Positions 43,623 to 53,473 of a stretch of 64,000 nt of DNA are shown one piece after another. The stretch covers positions 124,001 to 188,000 of the forward strand of contig CANLXL010000001.1 in the NCBI GenBank assembly GCA_947495125.1, given 5' to 3'. Position 1 is the stretch's first letter, and each line of letters opens with the position of its first letter. The notes beneath the pieces are model-generated. The model was not told where the DNA came from. It saw nothing but the letters and a program-made list of their open reading frames with translations, and did no database searches. The translations under genes were made by a program, and so were the position numbers. Source of the stretch: an uncultured Flaviramulus sp. (GTDB lineage Bacteria; Bacteroidota; Bacteroidia; Flavobacteriales; Flavobacteriaceae).

Positions 43623-45551
43623 ATGTTAAAAAGTAAGACAGATAAAGCAACAGGGTTTGAAAAAAGGTTCGAAAACGTAGGCACCGTAATATTCGAAGAT
43701 TCTGTAGCAGCATCTAAAGCTGTAGCACAGGAAATTGCAGAACTTATAAAAACAAAGCAAGAGGATAACCAATCTTGTGTTTTAGGATTAGCTACGGGAT
43801 CTACACCAAAGGGTTTATATGCCGAATTAGTGCGTTTGCATAAAGAGGAAGGATTGAGTTTTAAGAATGTGGTATCATTTAACCTAGACGAATATTACCC
43901 CATGGAACCGGATTCTATACATAGTTACGTACGGTTTATGAAAGAATTACTCTTTGATCAGGTGGACATTCTACCGGAAAACTACCATATCCCTGATGGC
44001 ACCTTAACCAAGGAAGAGATTGCCGCATATTGTCGCGATTATGAGACTAAAATTAAAGCCTTAGGAGGTATTGATCTACAAATTCTTGGCATTGGTGGTA
44101 ATGGTCATATTGGATTTAACGAATCTGGCTCTTTACAAAATTCAAAAACACGTCTTGTCGCTTTAGATCATATTACCAGAGTTGCTGCGAGTAAAGATTT
44201 TGGAGGTTTAGACAAAACACCAAGAACAGCCATTACTTTAGGAGTTAAAAAAATAATGGAAGCCAAAAAAGTAATTTTAATGGCTTGGGGTGAAGGAAAA
44301 TCAAATATTATTGGAGCCTCTGTTGAAGGTGAAGTTACCAATCAGGTTCCGGCCTCTTTTCTACAAGAGCATAATAATGCAGTTTTTGTAATCGATAAAG
44401 CGGCATCTTCAAAATTAACCAGAATAAATACACCATGGCTCGTTGAAAAAGTAGTTTGGACAGATAAACTTGTAAGGAAAGCAGTTTTAGGTTTAGCTCT
44501 TCATTTAAAGAAGCCTATTTTAATGCTTACTGATGCCGATTATATTGAAAATGGTATGAGTGATTTGTTAACAGACTCCGGACCAGCATACGATATTAAC
44601 ATCAGTATCTTCAATAAAATTCAACATACCATTACAGGATGGCCGGGAGGAAAACCTAATGCCGATGACAGCAACAGACCTGAACGTGCAGAACCGATAA
44701 AAAAACGTGTGCTTATTTTTAGTCCGCATCCCGATGATGATATTATTAGTATGGGGGGTACTTTTATAAGATTGCAAGAACAGGGACACGAAGTACATGT
44801 CGCCTATCAGACTTCGGGAAATATAGCTGTAGCTGATGATGAAGCTCTGCGTTTTGCAAGCTTCGTTTGCGACTACAATGAAAAATTCGGTATTGAGAGT
44901 AAAGAAGCCGAAAATATCTATGAAAAAGCATCGGTTTTTCTTAAAAACAAGAAAGATAGTGAAGTGGATAGTCCTGAGGTAAGATATATTAAGGGACTTA
45001 TAAGAAAAGGTGAAGCTCGAGCTACAAGTCACTTTGTAGGGTTACCCGATAGTCAAATTCATTTCATGGAATTACCGTTTTACGAAACCGGAACTATTGA
45101 AAAGAATCCGGTTGGAGAAGATGACATCAAAATCACCATGGATCTTATTGAAAAAATCAAACCACATCAAATCTATGCGGCCGGCGATCTGGCAGATCCA
45201 CATGGTACCCATAAAGTATGTCTGGATGCGATTTTCGAATCTGTAAAACGCCTGAAACCTAAAGCATTCATGAAGGATTGCTGGGTTTGGTTATACAGAG
45301 GTGCCTGGCAAGAATGGGGCATTGATGAAATTGAAATGGCAGTACCTATGGGACCTGATCAAGTTTTACAAAAAAGAAAAGGAATCTTTAAGCATCAATC
45401 TCAAAAAGATGGTGTTGTATTTCAGGGTAGTGATAGTAGAGAGTTTTGGCAGCGTGCGGAAGACAGAAATAAAGAAACAGCAGATCTATACGATCAATTA
45501 GGAATGGCACATTATGCTGCGATGGAAGCATTTGTACGTTGGGAGTACTAA
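43623..45551 (+). CDS. nagB: Glucosamine-6-phosphate deaminase fused to a PIG-L (LmbE) deacetylase-like domain
   Basis: A 642-residue cytosolic fusion. Residues about 15-280 are NagB: GLATGSTPKGLY (55-66), FNLDEYYPM with the catalytic Asp/Glu (88-90), and GIGGNGHIGFNESG (157-169). It converts glucosamine-6-phosphate to fructose-6-phosphate and ammonia. Residues about 360-600 are a PIG-L domain with the zinc motif PHPDDD (368-373) and DPHGTHK near 533. PIG-L enzymes remove N-acetyl groups from GlcNAc-containing substrates. The fusion is known in Bacteroidota, but the substrate of the second domain is not established to my knowledge. No separate nagA is in the window, so self-supply of glucosamine-6-phosphate is an attractive hypothesis. 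Confidence 0.88.
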   Translation: MLKSKTDKATGFEKRFENVGTVIFEDSVAASKAVAQEIAELIKTKQEDNQSCVLGLATGSTPKGLYAELVRLHKEEGLSFKNVVSFNLDEYYPMEPDSIHSYVRFMKELLFDQVDILPENYHIPDGTLTKEEIAAYCRDYETKIKALGGIDLQILGIGGNGHIGFNESGSLQNSKTRLVALDHITRVAASKDFGGLDKTPRTAITLGVKKIMEAKKVILMAWGEGKSNIIGASVEGEVTNQVPASFLQEHNNAVFVIDKAASSKLTRINTPWLVEKVVWTDKLVRKAVLGLALHLKKPILMLTDADYIENGMSDLLTDSGPAYDINISIFNKIQHTITGWPGGKPNADDSNRPERAEPIKKRVLIFSPHPDDDIISMGGTFIRLQEQGHEVHVAYQTSGNIAVADDEALRFASFVCDYNEKFGIESKEAENIYEKASVFLKNKKDSEVDSPEVRYIKGLIRKGEARATSHFVGLPDSQIHFMELPFYETGTIEKNPVGEDDIKITMDLIEKIKPHQIYAAGDLADPHGTHKVCLDAIFESVKRLKPKAFMKDCWVWLYRGAWQEWGIDEIEMAVPMGPDQVLQKRKGIFKHQSQKDGVVFQGSDSREFWQRAEDRNKETADLYDQLGMAHYAAMEAFVRWEY

Positions 45552-45610
45552 TTTTTATTACCTTGCTTATCTAATTCTAATTAAACAAAATCTATTTCAA
45601 ACACTAAATC

Positions 45611-47518
45611 ATGAGTAATTATCACATAAAACACTTAGAGGAATATTATCAAGTTTATAGAAAATCGGTTAGAGAACCTGAAAATTTTTGGGAAGAAGTG
45701 GCCGAAGAACATTTTATGTGGCAAAAAAAATGGGACAATGTACTAAGTTGGGATTTCAGTAAACCGGAAATAAAATGGTTTGAAGGCGCCCAACTCAATA
45801 TAACGGAAAATTGTATTGACAGGCATTTATCCACTCGTGGCGATAAAACGGCCATTCTTTTTGAACCCAATGACCCTAAAGACCCTGCAGAACATATTAC
45901 ATATAGTCAGTTACATGAGCGTGTGTGCAGGTTTGCAAATGTCTTAAAAGATCAAGGTATTAAAAAAGGTGACCGTGTTTGTATTTATCTTCCTATGATT
46001 CCTGAGTTGGCTATTTCGGTTTTGGCCTGTGCCAGAATTGGAGCCATTCATTCTGTGGTATTTGCGGGCTTTTCAGCCACGGCCTTATCAACAAGAATTA
46101 ATGATTCCGACTGTAAAATGGTAATTACCAGTGATGGCTCTTACCGCGGTGCTAAAACCATAGATTTAAAAGGTATTGTAGATGAAGCCCTAGAAAGCTG
46201 TCCGGATGTGAACATCGTTTTAGTAGCCAAACGAATTCAATCTGATATCGCTATGAAAGACGGTCGTGATAAGTGGTTACAACCTCTTTTAGATGCGGCT
46301 TCAGTAGACTGTGAAGCGGAAGTAATGAATGCAGAAGACCCACTTTTCATTTTGTATACCTCGGGTTCTACAGGTCAACCCAAAGGCATGGTACATACCA
46401 CTGCCGGTTATATGGTTTACACGGCATACACCTTTAAAAATGTATTTCAATACCGGGAAAATGATGTATACTGGTGTACAGCGGATATCGGGTGGATTAC
46501 GGGACATAGCTATATCGTTTATGGCCCTTTAGCCAATGGAGCCACCTCCGTCATGTTTGAAGGCGTTCCCAGTTATCCTGATTATGGTCGTTTTTGGGAA
46601 GTTGTTGAAAAACATAAGGTGAACCAGTTTTACACGGCGCCGACAGCTATAAGAGCTTTAGCCAAACAAGGGTTAGAATTGGTTGAAAAATACGATTTGT
46701 CTTCACTTAAGGTACTAGGTTCTGTTGGAGAACCCATTAACGAAGAAGCATGGCACTGGTACAACGATAATATAGGAAAAAAGAATAGTCCTATCGTTGA
46801 TACCTGGTGGCAAACCGAAACAGGAGGCATCATGATTACACCAATACCTTATGTTACACCAACCAAACCAACATATGCAAGCTTACCGTTTATTGGGATT
46901 CAGCCCGCTTTAATGGATGAAAATGGTAAAGAATTAAAAGGAAATCAGATTGATGGAAGGTTGTGTATCAAATTCCCTTGGCCTTCAATGGCCAGAACCA
47001 TTTGGGGCAACCATCAACGCTACAAAGACACTTATTTCTCTGCCTACGAAAATAAATATTTCACCGGTGACGGGGCTTTAAGAGATGAAGTTGGTTATTA
47101 TAGAATTACGGGTCGTGTGGACGACGTTATTATTGTTTCAGGGCATAACCTTGGAACAGCACCTATTGAAGATGCTGTTAATGAACACCCAGCAGTTGCG
47201 GAGTCGGCGATCGTAGGCTTCCCTCACGACGTAAAAGGAAATGCTTTATATGGTTATGTGATTTTAAAAGATACAGGAGAATCCAGAGATCAAAATAACG
47301 TACGCAAAGAGATCAATCAGATTATCACAGAACATATTGGACCAATCGCTAAGTTGGATAAAATTCAATTTACGAGCGGATTACCAAAAACACGTTCAGG
47401 AAAAATCATGCGTCGTATTCTACGTAAGATAGCAAGTAATGACACTTCTAATTTAGGGGATACTAGCACATTACTAAACCCCGAAGTTGTTCAGGAAATT
47501 ATGGATAATGTGCTTTGA
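45611..47518 (+). CDS. acs: Acetyl-CoA synthetase (acetate--CoA ligase)
   Basis: A 635-residue cytosolic enzyme of the ANL superfamily. LYTSGSTGQPKGMVHTTAGY is the phosphate-binding loop (about 249-268). WCTADIGWITGHSYIVYGPL, DTWWQTETGGIM, YFTGDGA, RVDDVIIVSGHNLGT and KTRSGKIMRR follow in the usual order. The lysine in SGK (about 598) is the catalytic residue controlled by acetylation in other Acs proteins. It makes acetyl-CoA from acetate. As the last gene of the hexosamine operon, 59 bases after the NagB fusion, it probably recovers acetate released from N-acetyl sugars. The mRNA ends at the hairpin at 47553-47588. Confidence 0.95.
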   Translation: MSNYHIKHLEEYYQVYRKSVREPENFWEEVAEEHFMWQKKWDNVLSWDFSKPEIKWFEGAQLNITENCIDRHLSTRGDKTAILFEPNDPKDPAEHITYSQLHERVCRFANVLKDQGIKKGDRVCIYLPMIPELAISVLACARIGAIHSVVFAGFSATALSTRINDSDCKMVITSDGSYRGAKTIDLKGIVDEALESCPDVNIVLVAKRIQSDIAMKDGRDKWLQPLLDAASVDCEAEVMNAEDPLFILYTSGSTGQPKGMVHTTAGYMVYTAYTFKNVFQYRENDVYWCTADIGWITGHSYIVYGPLANGATSVMFEGVPSYPDYGRFWEVVEKHKVNQFYTAPTAIRALAKQGLELVEKYDLSSLKVLGSVGEPINEEAWHWYNDNIGKKNSPIVDTWWQTETGGIMITPIPYVTPTKPTYASLPFIGIQPALMDENGKELKGNQIDGRLCIKFPWPSMARTIWGNHQRYKDTYFSAYENKYFTGDGALRDEVGYYRITGRVDDVIIVSGHNLGTAPIEDAVNEHPAVAESAIVGFPHDVKGNALYGYVILKDTGESRDQNNVRKEINQIITEHIGPIAKLDKIQFTSGLPKTRSGKIMRRILRKIASNDTSNLGDTSTLLNPEVVQEIMDNVL

Positions 47519-47552
47519 TTTTCTCAAATAAAAAATTTAAGTAACATTTAAA

Positions 47553-47588
47553 AAAAAGGGCTGTCATAAAATTATGACAGCCCTTTTT
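47553..47588. terminator. Bidirectional rho-independent terminator between acs and manA
   Basis: AAAAAGGGCTGTCATAA and TTATGACAGCCCTTTTT form a perfect 17-base stem with a tiny AT loop. A and T runs on both sides allow it to work for both convergent genes. It begins 35 bases after the acs stop and ends 33 bases before the manA stop. Confidence 0.92.
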
Positions 47589-47620
47589 AAGTTTTTTTTA
47601 TTTACTTATACAGTTAATTT

Positions 47621-48823
47621 CTAAGGTGCGGTTGCTTTGTATAAAATAGCTGAAGACGATGATGAGATATTATAATGACTCCCCGATTCTAAAAAAGCAC
47701 ATTCTCCTTTATTAAGCGTAAGTGTTTTCCCACCTTCCTCAATGATTGCCTCACCTTCAATCACGATTAAAATTTGGGCTGTTTTTGATTTTGATTGGTA
47801 GTTATCTGATTTTGAGATATCAATTTTACTCAGTTCAAAATCCGGTGCAGGTGTAGCATAAATGCGTTCCATGCCATCTTCCTGCAATGCTCCTGACATC
47901 ACATTGGGAATGGTTTCCTCAAAAGCAACATGTTTAAGGAGTTCAGGAACATCAACATGCTTTGGTGTTAGCCCGCCACGTAAAACATTATCTGAATTCG
48001 CCATTAACTCCATATTTTGCCCTTCAAGATAGGCGTGAGGAATACCCGCATCCTGGAAAACAGCTTCACCTTTATTTACCTTTACAATGTTGAAAAAGTA
48101 TATCGAATAAATACCTCTATCCAACACATTCTTATCTGAAGCAGAATCCACGGCTTTTGCCGCCCAAAAATCCGGACTCGACTTTTCCAATTTCCCAGAT
48201 AAATATAATGGCATAATACGATCGACTAATGGTTTCAATATTTGGTTACATTCTTCTTCCGTTTGCTCCATAACTTGTTTATACAATCCGTAGTACCCTT
48301 CATCCTTAAAAACAGAGATTAAATTCTCAAATTCGGGAGTTTCCTTTAGTCTTTCAGATAATTGTGCCTTAGGTAAAAAACCGTGCAATAACCAAAACTC
48401 ACTCAAGGCTACCATAATTTCAGGTTTATGGTTATCATCTTTATAATTCCTATGTGATGCCGTTAGAGGAATGCCTTGTTCGTTTTCATATTTAAAACCT
48501 TTTTCGGCTTCAATTTTCGTGGGATGTACCTGTATGGATAGCATATCGTGCACATCCAACACCTTAAATAAGAATGGTAATCTTCCAAATTTCTTCATTA
48601 TGTCTGTACCCAAACGCTCTAAAGGGTTCGCCTCTAAATAAGTATTCAATTTTAATTCTCCTTCTGCGGTCATGATTGTTGAAGGCGCATTAGCATGAGC
48701 ACCTAACCAATATTCGGCACATTTACTCGTATTATTTTTTATACCCAATAGCTCAGGAATATAGTCCGTACCTCCCCAGGCATAGTTTTGAATTTTTCCC
48801 TTAAGTGCAAATAATTTTGACAT
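47621..48823 (-). CDS. manA: Mannose-6-phosphate isomerase, class I
   Basis: A 400-residue cytosolic cupin enzyme that interconverts mannose-6-phosphate and fructose-6-phosphate. The N terminus reads LKGKIQNYAWGGTDYIPELL. Zinc-site regions are LSIQVHPTK (about 107-115) and AGIPHAYLEGQNMELMANSDNVLRGGLTPKHVD, typical for class I. It feeds mannose from the GH92 enzymes into glycolysis once a kinase has phosphorylated it; no such kinase is in the window. The gene is convergent with acs and stands alone. A candidate TAnnTTTG box lies 47-54 bases upstream. Confidence 0.94.
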   Translation of the reverse strand: MSKLFALKGKIQNYAWGGTDYIPELLGIKNNTSKCAEYWLGAHANAPSTIMTAEGELKLNTYLEANPLERLGTDIMKKFGRLPFLFKVLDVHDMLSIQVHPTKIEAEKGFKYENEQGIPLTASHRNYKDDNHKPEIMVALSEFWLLHGFLPKAQLSERLKETPEFENLISVFKDEGYYGLYKQVMEQTEEECNQILKPLVDRIMPLYLSGKLEKSSPDFWAAKAVDSASDKNVLDRGIYSIYFFNIVKVNKGEAVFQDAGIPHAYLEGQNMELMANSDNVLRGGLTPKHVDVPELLKHVAFEETIPNVMSGALQEDGMERIYATPAPDFELSKIDISKSDNYQSKSKTAQILIVIEGEAIIEEGGKTLTLNKGECAFLESGSHYNISSSSSAILYKATAP

Positions 48824-48869
48824 CGTTTTTATTAATTATTATAATATATGGTTATGACTTGTCTAAGCG

Positions 48870-48877
48870 CAAAGGTA
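48870..48877 (-). promoter_or_regulatory. Candidate -7 promoter box of manA (TACCTTTG)
   Basis: The minus strand reads TACCTTTG, matching TAnnTTTG, 47 bases before the manA ATG. No clear -33 element is seen. Confidence 0.4.
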
Positions 48878-49071
48878 AAATAAAACGCTTTAGTTTTTAT
48901 GAAGATGAAAGATCATTTGTAATCAAAGTTCTAACAATACTTCCAGCATGTTTTATAGTTAATCAAATAAGAACATGAGTTCGAAAATATAATCATTCTA
49001 AGACTAAAAACACTAAATTTAGCATTCGGAAACTTCTTTAAATCAAAAGTATTCTCTTGAATCAAATTCGC

Positions 49072-50658
49072 ATGGTACAATCGTATAAAAAGCAAACTCA
49101 ATTAAAAGAAACCTATGATGTCATACTTATTGGGTCGGGTATGGGTTGTTTAACTGCCGGGGCTTTACTTGCCAAAGAGGGCAAAGCCGTACTTATTTTA
49201 GAAAAGCATTATACAGCGGGTGGGTTTACACATGTTTTTAAAAGGAAAGGCTACGAGTGGGATGTCGGGATACATTATATTGGAGAGGTACAACGACCAA
49301 ATAGTCCAATGAAAAAGTTATTTGATTATGTCTCTAATAGCCAACTAAAATGGGCCGATATGGGTGAGGTTTACGATCGCATAATCATTGGTAACAAAAC
49401 ATATGATTTCGTAAAGGGTGTTGAAAATTTCAAAAATCAGTTAGTAAAATATTTTCCTAAAGAAGAAGAGGCTATAGAAGCCTATATCTCTCATGTTATT
49501 GCCGCAAATAAAGCCAATGCCAAGTTCTATGCTTCGAAAGCCATTCCGGTTTTTCTCAATAAGATTATAGGCCGGAATATGCGTAAAAAATATTTAAGCT
49601 ACTCAGATAAAACCACTTATGACATTATTAGCTCATTAACCAAAAATGAAGCATTAATTAAAGTATTAACCGGACAATATGGCGATTATGGACTAGCACC
49701 AAAGCAGAGTAGTTTTGTAATGCACGCTGCTGTTGTTAAGCATTATTTTCATGGAGGTAGTTTTCCTATTGGTGGGTCTTCTCAAATTGTGAATACAATA
49801 AGTCCTGTAATCTCTAAAGCTGGTGGAGTGGTCATTATTAGTGCCGAGGTTAAGGAAGTTATCATCGAAAACAATAAAGCCAAAGGTGTTTTAATGGCCG
49901 ATGGTAAATCGTTTTATTCAGATATTATCATTAGCGGAACCGGTGTTATCAATACGTTCAAAAAACTACTCCCTCAATCTGTCGCTAAAAGACATGGTTT
50001 ACTAGAAAAACTTCAAAAAGTTCAACCTTCGGTATCTCATGCCAGCCTCTACATTGGTTTAAAGGGCTCTCCAGAAGCACTTAAACTTCATAAAACCAAC
50101 CTCTGGATTTATCCGGAAAAAGGGGATCATGACACACTGGTTTCAAATTATATAAAAGATATTAATGCGCCATTCCCGGTTGTATACATTTCATTTCCTT
50201 CTGCAAAAGATCCCGATTGGTCGAATCGCTATCCGGATAGAAGTACCATCGATATTATCACATTGCTTCCTTTCGATCTTTTTGCCAAATGGGAAGGTTC
50301 TAGATGGATGAAACGTGGAGATTCTTATGAGGATTTAAAAGAACAGATTGCACAACGTTTGTTTTCAGAATTATTCAAACAATTACCTCATTTAAAAAGT
50401 GCTGTAGACCATTACGAACTTTCTTCCCCCCTAACAACTCAACATTTCGTGAATTATGATAAGGGGGAGATTTATGGTATAGACCATACGCCCCAGAGGT
50501 TTAGGCAAAAATTTCTGCAACCCCGAACGCCTATAAAAGGGCTTTATCTTACCGGGCAGGATATTGTAACCGCGGGTATTGGAGGTGCACTGTTTTCCGG
50601 GTTGATTACGGCTTCAGCCATAACTGGTATTAATTTTATGAAGAAGATCTATAAGTAG
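49072..50658 (+). CDS. FAD-dependent oxidoreductase, phytoene desaturase / RetSat-like
   Basis: The first ATG is at 49072; an in-frame TTG at 49057 would add five residues. The protein (528 residues) has an N-terminal dinucleotide-binding fold YDVILIGSGMGCLTAGALLAKEGKAVLILEKH, then YTAGGFTHVFKRKGYEWDVGIHYIG. A C-terminal FAD-contact region reads GLYLTGQDIVTAGIGGALFSG. It belongs to the carotenoid desaturase/isomerase and retinol saturase-like superfamily of NAD(P)/FAD oxidoreductases. The substrate may be a carotenoid or other polyene lipid, but cannot be assigned. It stands alone and is not obviously linked to the glycan genes. Confidence 0.78.
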   Translation: MVQSYKKQTQLKETYDVILIGSGMGCLTAGALLAKEGKAVLILEKHYTAGGFTHVFKRKGYEWDVGIHYIGEVQRPNSPMKKLFDYVSNSQLKWADMGEVYDRIIIGNKTYDFVKGVENFKNQLVKYFPKEEEAIEAYISHVIAANKANAKFYASKAIPVFLNKIIGRNMRKKYLSYSDKTTYDIISSLTKNEALIKVLTGQYGDYGLAPKQSSFVMHAAVVKHYFHGGSFPIGGSSQIVNTISPVISKAGGVVIISAEVKEVIIENNKAKGVLMADGKSFYSDIIISGTGVINTFKKLLPQSVAKRHGLLEKLQKVQPSVSHASLYIGLKGSPEALKLHKTNLWIYPEKGDHDTLVSNYIKDINAPFPVVYISFPSAKDPDWSNRYPDRSTIDIITLLPFDLFAKWEGSRWMKRGDSYEDLKEQIAQRLFSELFKQLPHLKSAVDHYELSSPLTTQHFVNYDKGEIYGIDHTPQRFRQKFLQPRTPIKGLYLTGQDIVTAGIGGALFSGLITASAITGINFMKKIYK

Positions 50659-50775
50659 AGTATCATAAACGATTATTATGTATAATTAAGCTTTTTGGTT
50701 TTCTTAGGACAAAACCATAAATTTGACTATTTGCAAAGTCCAAAGCACCTACGCATTTATCTTACTTCCAAATAC

Positions 50776-51216
50776 TTAACTGGAATGATCGGTTATAATA
50801 AGCCATTTATTTTTATGCTTTTTCATTACCACGGAAAACCACGCTTTTAATGGATTCTCACGGTTTTCAAACTTAAGGTTAAACCTTCCGGTAACAAAAA
50901 AAAGATCATTTGTCAACCTTCTAAAATTAAAATCATCAAAGTTAAGTTTGCCCATTTTCCCTTTAGGAAAGTATTTTTTATAATTAGCCAGAATATTTTC
51001 ATATCCAAAAGTGACCCCACCTTTTGAAACAGTTTGAATGGGGTCTGTTTTGGAATAGGCATTCATATAACATTCAATATCATTATTATTCCAACATTTT
51101 TCTTGTTCCTTAAAATTATCAAGTATTCCTTGTTGATCTAATTTATCTAAACTATTCTGAGCGCTTAGGCTTAAAGCTAACAAACTTACAAAAAGCATCA
51201 ATCTATATTCTTTCAT
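50776..51216 (-). CDS. Exported SnoaL/NTF2-like (DUF4440-type) protein
   Basis: A 146-residue protein with a signal peptide (MKEYRLMLFVSLLALSLSAQ). The mature part has the NTF2-like cone-fold pattern: CWNNNDIECYMNAYSKTDPI, TFGYENILANYKKYFP, FFVTGRFNLKF and KHKNKWLIITDHSS. These proteins include enzymes and small-ligand binders; no function can be assigned here. It lies 66 bases after the serine hydrolase gene on the same strand and may be cotranscribed with it. Confidence 0.72.
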   Translation of the reverse strand: MKEYRLMLFVSLLALSLSAQNSLDKLDQQGILDNFKEQEKCWNNNDIECYMNAYSKTDPIQTVSKGGVTFGYENILANYKKYFPKGKMGKLNFDDFNFRRLTNDLFFVTGRFNLKFENRENPLKAWFSVVMKKHKNKWLIITDHSS

Positions 51217-51282
51217 TTTTATATGGTTAAAGGTTAGACATTTATCATTTATTTTTTAAATATTCATTGTATTTATAATTAT

Positions 51283-53187
51283 TTAATAATTCCAAAACTG
51301 TAAACCAACGAACCCGTTATGGAGCATGAATATGTTTAAATACAAAATCGCATAACAAACAAGACTGTATATTAATTTATGTTTAAGAGGCTTTCTCTTA
51401 TATACCCTTTTAAAAAGGTTTATAAAAAAAAGTAAAGATATTAGGGGTAACAGTATGCTTAATAAAAAGAAACTTATGGTTTTAGAATTTATGGCGCCCA
51501 GAGCTATGAGCTCGAATGGATTGTTAGGAATAGCTACGCGAATCATGATACATAAAGCGACAGATATCGTAATTATTAGAGAATTCAATAAAGAAAATCT
51601 TACCTTTTTCTTTATAATGGCCAGAACGATACTCTTAATTAGAATTATTAATGAGCTTAAGAACAAAATGGCAATACTTCCAAAGAGAGAGGTTTTCTTA
51701 AAATAGTGTATAAATGGAGTGGTTCTTTTAAAATAAACCATTGCATTTCCAGAATCCCAAACGACCAATTGTTCATCGTTGTCATCCAACATCAATCCGG
51801 CGGATGCCATATTTCTTTGTTTCACAAATTCCTTGTCGACACGATTAAGGGCTATTCGTTTTTTGTCAGATCCTTTAAAGGCTTTATACTTCCTCTGCTT
51901 TAAGCCTCCATCAAAATAGATCGTATCATTTTCGACCTTTAGATTACCAGCATATCGCATTTTATCAAAAAATAATAGTATTTCGTTTCTAGAAGTTACG
52001 GTTTCGTAAAAACCTTCAAATGGTATCGCTATGCTTGAAGACGTATATTCTCTTATCTTATCAAACTTAAAGTCTTGTAATAAAAAAGCATTTAGTAAGC
52101 GTCTTACTTCCGGTATTGGATAACTACAGTTTGTTGCCACATAATAACCAATATTTTCATCTCTATTATACATGAAGAACGCTTGATTCCAGGCCACACC
52201 ATTATGTCCAAAAAGCCTTATATCTCTCAAACCCGGTTTATTTCCCAATCCATATCGGCCATCCAATTTTAATTTGGAGTCATAGCCTGTTTCTCCATTT
52301 TCCATTCTATCAATTGCACTCGTTTTTACAATCGAAGAGTCATTTTCATTGAGCGTTAAATAAAAATTTAAGTATTTTAACATGTCTTTAGAAGATGTTA
52401 TTACAAATGAAGCCGGACGTTGCATAAAATTTTTACCAACACCGCCATTATTGAAAAACGGCACACTTTCTTGTTTCACAAAATCATAGCCATAAGGCAT
52501 TGCCAAACTATCAAACTTAGTTGTAAAACCTTCAAGCTTTGTTTGATTCATCTTCAAGGGGGTTAATATATTTTGCCTTATATATTCTTCAAATGGAAGC
52601 CCCGATAGCCTTTCAATGATATAACCTGCCATGGTATAATTCAAATTTGAATATGAAAACATGATTCCCGGTTTCCATCGACTGTGCAATGCGTTTGGAT
52701 AGGTATTCAATAACGTTTCTAATGGTAATATCTCGTTATCTTTACCAATAAAGTTATTGTATCGTGTATCGTCAAAACCCGTAGTGTGTTCTAAAAGCAT
52801 TTCCAAAGTTATTGGCTTTGAATCCTTCCAAGGATTTTGGAAATTAATTTCCGGAATAATTTCTTTAATTGGGTCTTTTAAAGAAACCTTCCTATCTTCG
52901 ACCAATTTTAAAACGGCTAAAGCTATAAAGTTTTTACTAACCGATGCTGTATATAACAAGGAGTTCTCGGACATCGGAATTCCGTTTTCAATATTGGCCA
53001 TACCAAATCCGCCCGACCAAAAAAGCGATTTTTTTTCGTCAATAATAGCCAATGATATTCCCGGGATATCTTCTTTAAGAATAATAGCGTTTATAGAGTC
53101 TTTAACTTTATCAAACGACAAATGTTGAGAAGAACTTTGACTTTGATAGAGCATGAAAAAAAATATAAAAACGTATTTGATCTTCAT
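51283..53187 (-). CDS. Class C beta-lactamase-family serine hydrolase with C-terminal membrane helices
   Basis: A 634-residue exported protein (signal peptide ending near SSSQH). Residues about 25-380 are a beta-lactamase-fold serine hydrolase: ASVSKNF gives the SxxK motif with Ser82 and Lys85, the YxN motif is YSN in FSYSNLNYTMAGYI, and LFGHNGVAW takes the place of the KTG-like element. A beta-rich domain (about 390-470) follows, then about four to five hydrophobic helices (from about 480). Such proteins are usually peptidases or esterases of cell-wall or D-amino-acid substrates rather than antibiotic-degrading enzymes. The substrate is unknown. Confidence 0.8.
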   Translation of the reverse strand: MKIKYVFIFFFMLYQSQSSSQHLSFDKVKDSINAIILKEDIPGISLAIIDEKKSLFWSGGFGMANIENGIPMSENSLLYTASVSKNFIALAVLKLVEDRKVSLKDPIKEIIPEINFQNPWKDSKPITLEMLLEHTTGFDDTRYNNFIGKDNEILPLETLLNTYPNALHSRWKPGIMFSYSNLNYTMAGYIIERLSGLPFEEYIRQNILTPLKMNQTKLEGFTTKFDSLAMPYGYDFVKQESVPFFNNGGVGKNFMQRPASFVITSSKDMLKYLNFYLTLNENDSSIVKTSAIDRMENGETGYDSKLKLDGRYGLGNKPGLRDIRLFGHNGVAWNQAFFMYNRDENIGYYVATNCSYPIPEVRRLLNAFLLQDFKFDKIREYTSSSIAIPFEGFYETVTSRNEILLFFDKMRYAGNLKVENDTIYFDGGLKQRKYKAFKGSDKKRIALNRVDKEFVKQRNMASAGLMLDDNDEQLVVWDSGNAMVYFKRTTPFIHYFKKTSLFGSIAILFLSSLIILIKSIVLAIIKKKVRFSLLNSLIITISVALCIMIRVAIPNNPFELIALGAINSKTISFFLLSILLPLISLLFFINLFKRVYKRKPLKHKLIYSLVCYAILYLNIFMLHNGFVGLQFWNY

Positions 53188-53473
53188 GTTTTACAGGACT
53201 TTTTGTGTTCGTATATTATTTTTTGATTGATTCTTATTAACCGGTTTTCATGGTATTGCCCTACTTCTTTGTCATATAATCTCATTAAATTTTGTTAAGA
53301 ATCGCTACTTATTTTCAACTTTAAGGCATTTCATAAAGTCTTATCCACAGCAAAGTGGTCGACTATAGAATTTAATTATAGATACTCATTTTAGGTTCTA
53401 CAATAAAACCTTAAAAGTATACGGTATTAGGTAGAAGGAATAGTAAAAAAGAGACAGTAAATGTTAAACTATG

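Noticed and set aside
51283-53187. Serine hydrolase as an antibiotic-resistance beta-lactamase
   Set aside because: Long protein with extra beta and membrane domains and no resistance context; fits the general peptidase/esterase branch.
53341-53349. TTATCCACA, an exact DnaA box consensus
   Set aside because: A single site without clustering, AT-rich unwinding element or dnaA/gidA neighbours; most likely chance in an AT-rich gap.
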